Assembly (NCBI GenBank): GCA_036873135.1
Contig: JAPTYO010000007.1
Location: forward strand, 13,374,763-13,438,762
Direction: 5' to 3'
Length of the DNA stretch: 64,000 nucleotides
Origin: Clarkia xantiana subsp. parviflora
Taxonomy: Eukaryota; Streptophyta; Magnoliopsida; Myrtales; Onagraceae
Shown: positions 1-11,584 of the stretch, piece by piece
Numbering within the stretch: the first letter of the stretch is position 1
Layout: the number at the start of each line of letters is the position of its first letter
Made by a program: the position numbers and the translations under genes
Notes under the pieces: model-generated
The model's database searches: none
Seen by the model: the letters and a program-made list of their open reading frames with translations, nothing else
Told to the model about the DNA's origin: nothing

Positions 1-2910
1 AGGCCCAGCTCTTCCGCTATGCTCCCTTGCCGGAGGATCTCCACACGGTGTCCAACTGGAGCGGGACCCACGAGGTGCAGACCCGGGTGTTCCATCAGCC
101 TGAGAGCTTGGAGCAGTTGGAGCAGATCGTCAAGGAAGCTCATGAGAAGAAGGCTCGCATCCGTCCGGTGGGGTCGGGGTTGTCCCCTAACGGGATCGGC
201 CTTTCCCGGGCAGGGATGGTGAATCTGGCGTTAATGGATAATGTTCTGGAGGTGGATAAGGAGAAAAAGACGGTCAGGGTTCAGGCTGGAATAAGGGTGC
301 AGCAGCTAGTTGATGGAATTAAGGAGTATGGCATCACTTTGCAGAACTTTGCTTCCATAAGGGAGCAGCAGATTGGTGGCATTATTCAGGTTTTCTCTCA
401 ACATTCTGCTAAGTTTTCTTTTCTTGCTACTCCATATATCAAAGACTAACTTATTAGGCTAGTTAGATCAATGTTATGCCAAATTTGTTCTGCCAATGGG
501 TTCATGCTGACTAATGATTTCCGGGATTTCTGTATGATGATCAAAGTTTCCCCATTTATGGATTATGCTGGGAAATTTGAATTTCTTGATGATCAACAGT
601 AAATCTCCAATTGCCACTTATCTAGATCAGTATATATCAGAAACTTGTAAGCATATCAGTGAATAGTGTTAGTCCCTGAGTAGCAGTCAGCAACCATCTG
701 ATGATCATAGTAGGTTGCTCATGAGTTTGTAATTCATGAAAATGTACCTTTGTAGAGACATTATTGACCTACTACTCAGCATAATGTTTTTCCATTCATA
801 TAATAATAGGTAGGGGCACATGGTACTGGTGCTGGACTGCCTCCAATTGATGAGCAGGTGATTAGCATGAAATTGGTTACTCCTGCCAAGGGTACAATTG
901 AGATTTCAAAGGAGAAGGATCCAGAGCTCTTTTATCTAGCTCGTTGTGGGATCGGGGGTCTTGGTGTGGTTGCTGAAGTAACCCTCCAGTGTGTTGACAG
1001 ACAGGAGCTTGTGGAGCATACATCAGTTTCCACCATGAAAGACATCAAGAAGAATCACAAGTACTCCTCTTATTGGCATTTCTATCTAAAATCTCTTAAT
1101 TTTGATATTCTCTCATCTGAAGATGCTCGGTATTTATATAATATAATATAATTATATTGCAGGAAATTACTGTCAGAGAACAAGCATGTGAAGTACCTAT
1201 ACATTCCCTATACGGACACGGTCGTTGTTGTCAAGTGCAATCCAGTTTCAAAATGGAAAGGTGCACCCAAGTTCAAACCCAAATACACTGAGGATGAAGC
1301 TTTGGAGCATGTCCGTAACCTTTACGTGGACTCACTAAAGAAGTATGAGTAAGTTATTCTTCGGTTTGACTTGACCCTCCATAGTTAAAAGTTGATATTA
1401 TCATATCTTGATCCATCAAGAGACTTGGTACTTATTATAAACTTGTCTATACCTTTCAAGAAAGTGATTTTTCTGCATATATTTAAAATAATTGATTTTT
1501 CTGCATGCAGATCTGAACCTGCAAATACAACAGGGTCTGCTGGTGGTGATGAAGAAGTAGACATAAAAGAATTGTCATTCACGGAACTAAGAGATAAACT
1601 GCTTGCGCTTGATCCTCTGAACAAGGAACATGTCGTGAAAGTGAATCAAGCTGAGGCTGAGTTCTGGAGGAAGTCAGAAGGGTACAGAGTTGGATGGAGC
1701 GATGAAATTCTAGGATTTGATTGTGGGGGACAACAGTGGGTGTCTGAGACATGTTTTCCAGCAGGAACTCTAGCTAAACCAAACATGAAGGATCTTGAAT
1801 ACATTGAAGAGGTGAAGAAGCTGATTGAAAAGGAAGAATTGCCTGCACCTGGTCCTATAGAGCAACGGTGGACCACCCGCAGCAAGAGCCCCATGAGCCC
1901 TGCATCCAGTCCAGCAGAAGATGACATATTCTCTTGGGTGGGTAATCGTTCATCTACACCTCTTCTCTTCTTGTTTTGTTTTTCCTAAATCTCTTAAAAG
2001 TAGGATTAAAAACTGAATTGCTAGCTCAACTTGTGGCTTATGAGCTAGTTGCTAACTGATTTATTAATTTTGCAACATATTCACTAGCTCCGTCCACTTT
2101 TCTGTTAACCTTGACGGAAGATGTATAAGTGGCGTCTTGACTGCATTGCACATGTGCGTCAATGTGTATTTCCATCCATAACTTTTAACAGAAAAAATGG
2201 GTGGAGCTAGCAGATTGTGCTAATGCATTAGTTTAGATAGCAAAATGTCCCAAATAAAAAAATATGTTCAGGTAGCAACCAGCTAAAAGTAACGCAGCAA
2301 TTTGGTATTTAAGCCAAAAGCTTATGAACAAGCTGAAGCACACATTATGAATGGGTTTAATCAAATGTAGCAGGCAGTGATTGATTAGAGAATTGTGAAA
2401 CTAAAAGATTGATAGCTTACTTTGAGCCTGAGTCTAGTCTGAGGTGAATAATAATAAGAAGGTGATTAATTATGCAGGTTGGTATAATTATGTACCTTCC
2501 AACAACTGATCCTCGCCAGAGGAAGGAGATAACAGATGAGTTCTTCCACTACAGACATCTGACACAGACCCGGTTGTGGGATCGTTTTTCTGCTTTTGAA
2601 CACTGGGCAAAAATTGAGGTGATTCCTTGCTGCTATGGATCAATTTCCAGTTTTTTTTTTCTCTACCTAATTAAACATTAGAATCCCAAATTTTTCAAAA
2701 ACATCCAGCTTTGTTGCATGCAAGTTAAAACTTTGATTTCTGACACCATAGGTTCCAAAGGACAAGGATGAGCTTGCTGGTCTACAAGAGAGGCTGAGAA
2801 AACGGTTTGCAGTGGATGCATATAACAAAGCACGGAATGAGTTGGATCCGAACAGAATCCTTGCAAATAACAAGCTGGACAAGTTGTTTCCTACGTCCGA
2901 AACTGTGTGA
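1..2910 (+). CDS. GLDH: L-galactono-1,4-lactone dehydrogenase, copy 1 (5' end outside window)
   Basis: Mitochondrial inner-membrane flavoenzyme that oxidises L-galactono-1,4-lactone to ascorbate, passing electrons to cytochrome c; it also helps assemble complex I. Predicted exons: 3-389 (partial), 810-1060, 1163-1348, 1511-1937, 2478-2618, 2752-2910. Joined, they give 516 open codons in frame from base 3, ending in TGA at 2908. Exon 1 opens inside the segment LFRYAPLPEDLHTVSNWSG, the region where plant GLDH is processed to its mature form. It carries the FAD-domain motif RPVGSGLSPNGIGLS, in which Leu takes the place of the flavin-linking His of related oxidases. Exon 4 has GFDCGGQQWVSETCFPAGT and GPIEQRW, matching the conserved Cys and the Glu/Arg substrate residues of the family. 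No frameshift or stop is visible. Identity is firm; exact intron borders are predictions. Confidence 0.95.
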
Positions 2911-3552
2911 AGAAGAAAGAGCCTTTGATGGGTTGGTTGGTTGGATTTAGTTATTCATGTTCATTGATATGAATTTACTCTTCCTGATTGACCGTCTTGC
3001 AATAATAAATATTAAGCAAGAATTTCTACTGCAGAATAGTAAAGCTTGGATGCAGTGAGACTGTAATTTAATGATTGATGGGGTTCGGTTTGGGTATGGG
3101 TCAGTTTCTTGCTTGTGATTGTGATATGAACTGCAAGGAGAAATAAAGATTGAGTGCCTTTATCTGTATGCTAATGAATATGAAGAAATAACTTGGAGTT
3201 TCTGCATGCATATATGAAGAAGAGCAGAGTAAATAACTAGGTTTATAGCGTATTAGCTGGTTCGGTTGGTAGATTCCTTTTTTTTGTTGAACGGTTGGTA
3301 GATTCGGTACCCATTCCGAGATGCTTCTACAGCACAGTGGCAAAGATAGCCAAGAGAAGGGAATAAAGAGGTTATGGAATCACTTTCTTCCCAAAAAAAG
3401 AAAAAAGAGAAACGCAGAAAGTAAACAGCCAAGAAAGTTCTACAAATATGGATGCTTTCTTTCTTCATTGAGTTGAAAATTCAAAATTGGATTTAGTTTG
3501 TAAAGCGCCGTGATGCCCACCGATGAATGTAAATATCCTATCTTGCAACTAG
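2911..3552. other. 3' flank of GLDH copy 1, with trace of a deleted CYSTM gene
   Basis: The first 330 bases align by eye to the 3' flank of GLDH copy 2 (15298-15600), as expected of a tandem duplicate. From about 3300 to 3530 the sequence instead resembles 16555-16770, which lies upstream of the CYSTM gene in block 2. The roughly 950 bases between these two stretches in block 2, including the CYSTM gene, are missing here. No open frame of note. Confidence 0.6.
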
Positions 3553-5273
3553 GTTTTTTTTTTTTTTTTTTTTTTTTCCGGGATTTAAATCAAATTGGAA
3601 CCTGAGTTAATAGTCCAAAACGAATTGGTACCTTCACTAAATTTTGTTGCTTTTTGGTACTCGAGTTATCTGGGTGTTGCACCGTTAGAATTTCTGGTTA
3701 AAACTAACAGAATCTTATTTTTTGCGCATGAAAAGACCAAAATACTCTTTTTGCATAATACCTACATAATAGCAACTCAAAACTTTGAAATCCAATATCT
3801 CACTCATTTCTTCATCTTTTTGGACAATTTTTTTTTTTGAAACCGCATAACTTTTCGAGATCTATGCAACCCAAATAGACGTAACGTGATTTGCCCAGTT
3901 TTTTTTTTTTTTTTTTTTCAAATAAACACCGTTTTCCATGTTAAATCATTCTTTTTTGTATCAAACTCCACCGCATTCTAACACTTATCACCCACTTTTT
4001 TTACTAATTGGATTCCAATACTACAATCAAACTGTTGCTCTTGGATTCCAACACTTCTGTTTAAGAACCAAATTGATATTATACCTTTCATCCAATAGAA
4101 AACAAAATACGAAAGTCTGTCGAATTAATTATTATGCAATATATAACTTACTGGAATTTTTCTTGGTGTCTCCAATAAACTATACTGGTATGTCTCTAAA
4201 TCAATAAACGTAACTGTAAGAGAACATATGGATCTTAGCATGATAAGCTAACAATTTTTTGTTTATATATTTTGTGGACATGCTGAAAATTGACCAGTTC
4301 TGCAGGTCTTCAATTTTAAAAGTTTGACATGGTTCAGCATAAAATTGCAAATGGAAGCAGTTTCTGGCAATAACTCGAAAGAAAATTTACTGGTTGTCTT
4401 TAGCCACATAATGGTAAAAATTCTTTGTGTGGTTCTGTTCATGTCAGTTCATCTTATTTTCTCACATTATGGTCATCCCTCATGATACTGAGAGTATCAA
4501 TTTCCACATGTAGATTAAATGGGAAAATAAACTATTTCTTCTTGGTGTCCATTCTAAAAGTTATTCTAATCTTCTTAACAATACTTTTCCTATTGTTCTA
4601 CTTCAAGTATGAAACGTCTTTATCTATCTAAGATCCACATGTTCTCTTGCAGTGACGTTTGTTGATTTAGAGACACCAGTATAGTTTATTAGAGACATCA
4701 AGAAAATTTTCAGTAAGTTATAGATTGCATAACAATTAATTCGACAGACTTTCTTTTTTTGTTTTCTTTTGGATGAAAGGTATAACATCAATTTGGTTCT
4801 TAAACAGAAGTGTTGGAATCCAAGAGCAACAATTTGATTGTAGTATTGGAATCCAATTAGTAAAAAAAGTGGGTGATCGAGGGTGATAAGTGTTAGAATG
4901 CGGTGGAGTTTAATACAAAAAATAATGAATTAACATGAAAACGATGTTTATTGAAAAAAAACTGGGAAAATAACTTTACGTTGTATGGGTTGCATAGATC
5001 TCGAAAAGTTATGCGGTTTCAAAAAAAATTCGTCCAAAAAGATGAAGAAATGAGTGAGATATTAGGTTCCAAAGTTTTGAGTTGTTATTATACAAAAAGA
5101 GTATTTTGGTCTTTTCAAGCGCCAAAAAATTGGATTATGTTAGTTTTAACCAGAAATTCTAACAGTGCAACACCCAGGATAACTCGGATACCATAAAGCA
5201 ACAAAATTTAGTGGAGGTACCAATTTGTTTTGGGCTATTAACCCAGGTACCAATTTGATTTTTTTTTTTTTTT
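3553..5273. mobile_element. Long-arm foldback (inverted-repeat) element, non-coding
   Basis: The stretch 3586-4237 reappears as its reverse complement at 4630-5262, giving arms of about 640 bases around a loop of about 390 bases. The outermost part of each arm carries a T tract followed by the AATCAAATTGG / CCAATTTGATT motif, and the inner tips carry GAGAACATATGGATCTT / AAGATCCACATGTTCTC. The arms differ by scattered substitutions and by homopolymer length, so the element is not new. I find no transposase frame and no clear target-site duplication, so the superfamily is open; a long-TIR Mutator-like non-autonomous element is one option. Confidence 0.75.
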
Positions 5274-5895
5274 CTAAAAATTTTATTAGAATTATTATAA
5301 AATCCTAGAAGTATAAAATAGGTTAATTTGTCTTTTAGGTTCTTCACCCAAATGTACATTATACCTAATATGTTTTTGAAGAAAAAAAATTAGTAACACT
5401 TTATATTATATATTGCATATGAAAAAAAAGTTATTATTTGTTGTTGTGAATTTTTTTTTTTTTTTGTAGTAAGACATGGAGTAGGATATCCTAGTAGAAC
5501 CCTTTTGGTAAGGTAATGGTCGTTAAAATATGGATGAAAAAGTATAGCCTGTACAAATATTGAAATTATTTTAATTTTGATTTCTTATATGATATAAGAA
5601 TGATCATTAATGTTTCGACTTAGGATTCTGAGATAGTCTGAATTAAGTTATAGTTGCAAAGACACTAATATTCGCCAACTTAGATGGCACATATTGATTG
5701 ACTCTCACATCTCAGATTGTCTCATAACACAGATGTTGAAATGCAAATAATTTTCTACGAAACAATGAAGGTTTATTTGATTTGATTTTTTTTTTTTTAT
5801 GAAATAATGATGTTGTATTAATTTGAATAGTTATGGTTTAATGGTTTAATTGCAGTGAAAAATCATGGTAATGGTTATGATATTAAAAATTATAA
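5274..5895. other. AT-rich intergenic DNA
   Basis: No gene, RNA or repeat structure that I can support; several T tracts. Confidence 0.5.
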
Positions 5896-6901
5896 GGGTT
5901 AAGAACCTATGAAAGGTCTGAACTATCACTCATGTTAACGGGAGAGGTCTGAAATTTAAAAAGTTAATAACAGAGGTCTGAAATTTCAATTTTGTTGATT
6001 TGAGGTTTTCCGTCCATTTTTAGGGTTAAATTTAACAGAATTGTGGAAATGACATTTTTGCCCCTTTAATATTTTTTTTTATTTAATATCTTATTTAAGG
6101 AAATGTGAAATGACAATTTTACCCCTAAAGTCAAATTAAAACCACCCAACTCCGGCCACCGCCACCTGACTCCGGCCACCACCACCCGACTCCGGCCACC
6201 ACCACCCGACTCCGGCCACCACCACCCGACTCCGACCACCACCACCCGACTCCGGCGACCACCACCTCGACTCCGACGACCACCACCTCGGCTCCGGCGA
6301 CCCGACTCCGGCCACCACCTCGGCAAAAAGCTCCGATCGGGGCCAAAAAGCTCCGATCGGGGCCAAAAAAGCTCCGATCGGAGCCAAAAAAGCTCCGACC
6401 AGAGCCACAGAGCTCCAGATCGGAGCTCTGTGGCTCCGGCCGGGGCCACAGAGCTCCGATTTTTTGCTCCGATCGGAGCTTTTTTGGCTCCGATCGGAGT
6501 CCAATCGGGGCCGGTGGCTCCGATCGGAGCTCAATCGGGGCCGGTGGCTCCGATTTTGGCCCAATCGGAGCCTTGGTGGTGGTCGCCGGAGTACGGTGGT
6601 GGTCGCCGGAGTACGATTGGTGGTCGCCGGAGTACCGTGGTGGCTTCAAGGGCATTTTGGTCTTTTTAATCCATGCATGTGAGGGGCACACTTGATAGAA
6701 GGGTATTTTTGGAATTTTATTTTATTTCCGGTCACATGCCAAGCATGTGACCAACTTCCGTTAGTTTTAACGGGAAAAACTAACGGAGACCGCTGTTATC
6801 AACAAAACAGAAATTTCAGACCTCTGTTATTAACTTTTTAAATTTCAGACCTTTCCCGTTAACATGGGTGATAGTTCAGACCTTTCATAGGTTCTTAACC
6901 C
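5896..6901. mobile_element. Non-autonomous TIR element with GC-rich palindromic minisatellites
   Basis: The left end GGGTTAAGAACCTATGAAAG is mirrored by CTTTCATAGGTTCTTAACCC at the right end, and the inverted similarity runs for about 100 bases (5896-6000 against 6795-6901). The 9-mers directly outside, AAATTATAA (5887-5895) and AATATATAA (6902-6910), agree at seven of nine positions and could be a decayed 9-bp duplication of the Mutator type. The interior is two minisatellite blocks, detailed separately. No credible protein. Confidence 0.7.
6148..6640. repeat. Minisatellites of about 20-bp units arranged as an inverted pair
   Basis: Positions 6148-6310 hold about seven 20-base units of the type ACTCCGGCCACCACCACCCG. 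Next, 6330-6410 has four units built on GCTCCGATCGGGGCCAAAAA. The second half (6460-6640) carries units of GCTCCGATCGGAGC and then GGTGGTGGTCGCCGGAGTAC, the inverse of the first half. The GC content contrasts sharply with the flanks. Long open frames across this block on both strands are products of the repeat. Confidence 0.85.
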
Positions 6902-8094
6902 AATATATAACCATAATGATTATGGTTATGGTATGAGTGAAAAATTATGGCGAGGTTATGGTATTACTAGTAACCTCACCATCACCAGCTCTAGTCCTAA
7001 CATATGATATGTACTCAACCCGTTCAAATTTGGGTACATGCATTTTTTTCATTCACTGAATTATAGAGATCGGAGGATATATGTTCCACCTGTTGAGATT
7101 TTTATATAACATAGATCAGTCACTTGCCAAATAATATAATAAGACAAAATATGAGTCAAATTTGGTTCTTGAAGTTTGACCTCTTAGAGATAACAAGTTA
7201 CTGATCGTCCAATATTTACTTACTTAAACTATTAAATTGGCTCTTCTTGATAAAGTTAAGACTAACCACTTGACCAACTGTTCTAAAACCTTAAGGTGAT
7301 AGGTGAATATATGGTTTAGTCTTTATTCCACGCATTCACATATCACCTTAAGGTTTTAGGACAGTTGGTCAAGTGGTTAGTCTTAACTTTATCATGGTAT
7401 CAGAGCGCACAGATTCGAATCTCCGCAGCGCCGAGTTTAACACCATATTTAAAGTTTCACGTGTTGGACCTTCAAAATGTTTCAGGCCACACGTGAGGGG
7501 GACAGTTGGTCAAGTGGTTAGTCTTAAATTTATCACTTCTACATTGTGTACAACCTAATTAGTAGTTAAATAAATAATTTTTGTAATTTCAAGTTAAAAA
7601 TTATATTTTTGCGATTTAATTTTTTCTTTAACTTTAAATCAAAATTTGTTGGTATTAAGTATAAAATTGCATGAAAAGTCTATAGTTATGTTTGTATATG
7701 TCAAATTTGTCCACTAATGACTCTAAGTGGTTAAGTACATGTTTACATTCTTGATTAATCAAGTTGACGAGTTCAATACAATTGAGCCATCAATGACCCA
7801 CGTAATGCTCGACCCAACTCATTGACAGATCTAACTGTAAACATATATATATATATGTAATGCAAACTTAGTACAATAACTGAAGACATTAGTTAATTTT
7901 GTACTTAATTATCATTTTCTATTTCTCCCGTTTTGAGTTAAGTTGTGTCGTTCTTCTCTATCGCATGAATTCGTTTTACCAAAACACATCAATTTGCCTA
8001 TATTGTATTTTGATTAGTTATAGATATTATCATACTTTATGTATCTTAAAAATTAGATGATCGAAGCGCATGAAACACACGTGTTAATAGCTAG
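6902..8094 (+). mobile_element. Degraded Helitron-like 3' portion
   Basis: The stretch from about 7000 to 8094 is similar by eye to 46260-47013. Both end in a short hairpin followed by TTAATAxCTAG, the arrangement of a Helitron 3' end. Here the hairpin is worn (GCGCATGAAACACACGTG), while the second copy keeps a perfect one. No Rep/helicase frame, so the element is non-autonomous or only an end. The 5' boundary is not visible. It contains the TRIM-like piece at 7255-7534. Confidence 0.5.
7255..7534 (+). mobile_element. TRIM-like LTR fragment with tRNA-iMet primer-binding site and a hairpin
   Basis: The 12-mer TGGTATCAGAGC at 7395-7406 is the usual plant initiator-tRNA-Met primer-binding site and directly follows ...TTTATCA, a plausible LTR end. 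A purine tract GTGAGGGGGA (7493-7502) then precedes a second copy of CAGTTGGTCAAGTGGTTAGT (7503-7522). A 46-base inverted repeat links 7255-7301 to 7343-7389. The region also contains TGGTCAAGTGGT and GATTCGAATC, resembling pol III A and B boxes, so a tRNA-derived SINE is an alternative. Confidence 0.45.
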
Positions 8095-9231
8095 AATATA
8101 TATATAAATGAAATACTATACCACATCATATATATCTAAAAAAACAAGTCACTCCCTAGTCCCTCCTAGTAATCCGTTAGTTTGTTTCCTCTCATCCGAA
8201 AGGTTAAGTTTATGGAGATTTCTGCACTCTTTATACATAGCAAGTATTAAATGAGGGACCTCGTTCGGTGAGCCACAATACAACCGAGTTAAAGATTCTT
8301 AGAAGTAAGGACTCGAATAACTAAGTGTTGAGTGAACCACATGGAAATGCCACTTATTCGAGTCGAAGACCTGTTAGGATTTATCTCGCCACTACCTTGT
8401 TAGTAACTTAGTTTTATGTAATCAACATCTTCGTGATTTATATCATTAGTTCTTACAAATGAAGTTACTAGAAGCATCTATATGTATCTAAACATACAAG
8501 ATTAGATGAATAAGAATGTATCAATTTGAGAAAATAAAATAACAGGTCTCTACTTACCTCTCTAGCACTCTCACACACATATATTCATATACCAACACAT
8601 TATCTACTGTCATATATACCTAAATTTATTCTCTTGTTGCATTTTTTTTTAAATGTTATATTTTTCATACATTTGTAGTATAATATAAGAGCGGAAATAT
8701 TGCTGCAAGAAGAGATAATAACGAGAAGATATAAGAATGTAGTAAGTGAAGAAAATTCAAGTATATGACAGCAGAAAAATGAGTTACACTTGTTACTATA
8801 TCACTTAGTTTATTTCACTGATTAAAACAACTGAAAAACATGCAAATTTATAGACTTTACAAAATAACCAACGTGCTGAAAATACTTAACTACTAAATCA
8901 GCTATGATAGAAATTGAACTCAAAACAACTAATAGTTACTTAACTACTTGCAGCAAATATCCATATGATCTTTAACTAAAAGTTGAATCAACCTTCAAAA
9001 CCCTCCTGATTCAAACTTGACTCCAAATAATGATTTGAAGCAAACACGTTTTTGTATGGGTGTTTTTTTTAATATATATGCAATTTGTTGTTTCAGCATG
9101 ATCTCTTGATTAGCAATATGCTTCCTGATGAAGTGATACCAAATTGCGGTGTGTTTCGTTCCATCATGAAAAATATGAACTTTTAGTCATTGTTATGGTA
9201 TATTTTTTGTACAAAATCATGCTTCCTTCTA
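8095..9231. other. AT-rich intergenic DNA
   Basis: No gene or clear repeat seen. A few lines (8240-8400) read like worn retroelement sequence but show no frame or boundary. Confidence 0.4.
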
Positions 9232-9363
9232 GGAGTAAGTAGTTGCAGTTGCAGCAGCTCGTTAGTGTGTTTGGCTACAATAAATGTTGATTGATATGCA
9301 TCAAAAGCAAGCAGCATTTTTCGTAGCCAAACAAACTGACGAGCTACTGCAACTTCTTACTCC
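9232..9363. mobile_element. Small MITE-like inverted repeat
   Basis: A 132-base unit starts GGAGTAAGTAGTTGCAG and ends with the near-complement CTGCAACTTCTTACTCC. The inverted match extends inward to GTGTTTGGCTAC / GTAGCCAAACAAAC, leaving a loop of about 50 bases. I cannot identify a target-site duplication. Confidence 0.6.
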
Positions 9364-10780
9364 ACTTATAATAATGATAATGTCGTACACTTTTGCTTAT
9401 TCGAACACCACGTTAATGCATTTAAGGTTGGAAGCATGAATTGAAATGCTCTTTGATGGATATTCGCCCGATATGGTTTCGTATTTATATTTCGGACCAC
9501 GTCCACACGTCAAACCCATTAAAACGGCCTAGAAATGCTAACCCGCGAGTTAGAACGGTCCGAACGGGCAACACGCGCGTTCGGACCGGACTCGTCCGAA
9601 TTGCCTAAGAAATCCGAACCACGTCAAATTGTCCCTAATCCGACATGGTCCGGATTGTCAACCCCTGACGTGCGTACCCTTACGTTCCGACACTACGTGC
9701 GAGTCTTCCTACTGCCAATCTTGCTCAAACCCGAACCCGGTTCACGTTTTTCTACTAAATCGGGTTCGGACCGCTCAAAACCGTGTTCGAATCCATGATT
9801 TACTATAAATAGGAGCCTTGGTCACCCATTTCATTTTCAAGTAACTTCAAGTTGGCTTAGGAGCTCTCACATCTCTCTAACTTTATTTCTCTAGAATTTC
9901 TCTCATTTAAGCATCATAAAGGGTTCATCGAGCACCCCCCTCACCCCCATCCGTGGTCTCGATACTGCCACTTGTGCAGTTGCTAGGAGGATTGCGCGTG
10001 GACAACACTCGCGGGTTCCAACACCCTGACAAGGACTCGACACAACATTACAGCGACCCGTCACTCCGCGCGATTCAGGTCGTAACATTTGGCGTCATCC
10101 GCAAGATTCGAACAAACAAGCATTCGCTAACCAGCAGCAGCTAAATGGCGAACACATACGCCATACACGGTGGTTATGGAGCCGGGGGCGAAACGTCTTA
10201 TGCAAGGGAAGTGTCCGCATCCTAAGTGATGCAAAAAGCTGAACAACACCAGCATGGTGACGAGCCAATGGAAGACGTCATAAACTTCTCAGCAAAAGAA
10301 AATGAGCATATATTATACCTGCACAATGACGCTCTAGTCATAACCATGGCGATGGACAGCATGGACACATTAAGCGCATACTAGTAGATGGGAGAAGTTC
10401 TCCAAGCATACTGACTAAAGTGGCAGTCCTCGTCTTGGGAAGGAAAAAAACATCAGACAAATGAACTCACCACTAGTAGGCTTCATGGGCAATGCCAGCT
10501 ACCCGGTGGGAACAATCACATTACCAGTCACCTTGGAGACCTCAGAACAACTACACATGAAGATACCATTTATAGTTGTAGACAGGCTAGACGCATACAA
10601 CGATATTCTAGGTTACACAACTATGGATGCGTGGGGTATAATAGCTTCTACAGCCTACCAAAAGCTCAAGTTCCCATTTATCGCATGAGTTAGGGAAGTT
10701 AAGGGAGACCAACAACTATCAACGAATTGCCACAATATAGCACTCCTACACAACGTCGAGGAAGACAACAGTGATATATT
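9364..10780 (+). mobile_element. Internally deleted Ty3/gypsy retrotransposon remnant
   Basis: A TATA-like CTATAAATAG (9804) sits in LTR-like sequence. The end ...CGTAACA (10081-10087) is followed by TTTGGCGTCATCC, the junction seen before the internal region of many plant gypsy elements. A short frame at 10461-10688 reads PLVGFMGNASYPVGTITLPV and VVDRLDAYNDILGYTTMDAW, matching the retropepsin-to-RT linker of plant gypsy polyproteins. Most of gag, RT and integrase is absent and stops are frequent. The left boundary is uncertain; the right is cut by the hAT element at 10781. Confidence 0.65.
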
Positions 10781-11395
10781 TAGGGATGACAACGGGTATC
10801 TTGGGCCCCGCTGACCCGCTGGGCCCTGACCCGGTTTTGACCTGCCGACCCGCGGGTCACGGGGCAGGCCCGGGTCGGGGCGGGGCGGTCCAGGTCTAGG
10901 GCCGCGGGGCCCCGTTGACCCGCCCCGAAGTTTTTATAATATATATATATAATTTTTTTATATGTTAATATAATGTAACATTTACTAAACAATATGGTTA
11001 ATATAGTACCTATATCAATAACATGGACTAAATTATAAATAGATGTATATTTAGATTATTAGGATTAGTTAATTTGGATTTGAATTTGTATTTTGTGATG
11101 AATTTGATATGTTTGTTGTTTGTATTTGATTGATGTTAGATTTATGGTTTGAATTTATATACAATGTAATATTTTGGCAAAAAAAATTGTATTTAATATT
11201 GATAAATGAAAAAAAAAAAAAAAAAAAAAAAAAGTATTCACTCGGCAGGGCGGGTCAGGGCCCTGCGGGTCGACCCGCAGAATTTTTGCCCCGTCCCGAC
11301 CCGCCCGGGAGGAACAATTTTCCAGGTCCGGGTCAGACAGATTGACCCACGGGGCGGGTCCGGGGCTGCGGAACCCGCCCCCGTTGCCATCCCTA
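10781..11395. mobile_element. GC-rich non-autonomous hAT-type element, copy 1
   Basis: Begins TAGGGATGACAACGGG and ends CCGTTGCCATCCCTA, inverted termini shared with copies at 26353 and 33285. Flanking 8-mers GATATATT (10773-10780) and GACATATT (11396-11403) match at seven of eight, consistent with an 8-bp hAT duplication. Both ends are rich in CGGGTC/GACCCG repeats; the centre is AT-rich with an A tract at 11209-11233. No protein. It interrupts the gypsy remnant. Confidence 0.8.
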
Positions 11396-11584
11396 GACAT
11401 ATTCTATTACCAGCTAAATTTTTTAGTATAAGTATAAGAAAATATTCAGAATTAATTGTAAAGTGTTTAAAATAAATGGATGAATGATTCAATTTAAATA
11501 GCTTTAGCTTACACCGAAGTGGCTTAGTTAAAGCTGATTATATATAGACCCAATAAAGCTAAATCCACGTGTTATTCTTAACAA

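Noticed and set aside
6066..6691. Overlapping open frames of 70-186 codons on both strands, rich in Gly/Trp/Val or Pro/Ser/Arg
   Set aside because: They are translations of 20-base minisatellites with no stop codons; no domain and no conserved start.
7360..7425. Possible tRNA gene (TGGTCAAGTGGT and GATTCGAATC box-like strings)
   Set aside because: No acceptor stem or cloverleaf can be drawn, and the same sequence is repeated as part of an LTR-like fragment.
11130..11492. Open frames across the GC-rich and poly(A) part of the hAT element
   Set aside because: They run over terminal repeats and a lysine/phenylalanine homopolymer; no hAT transposase motif.
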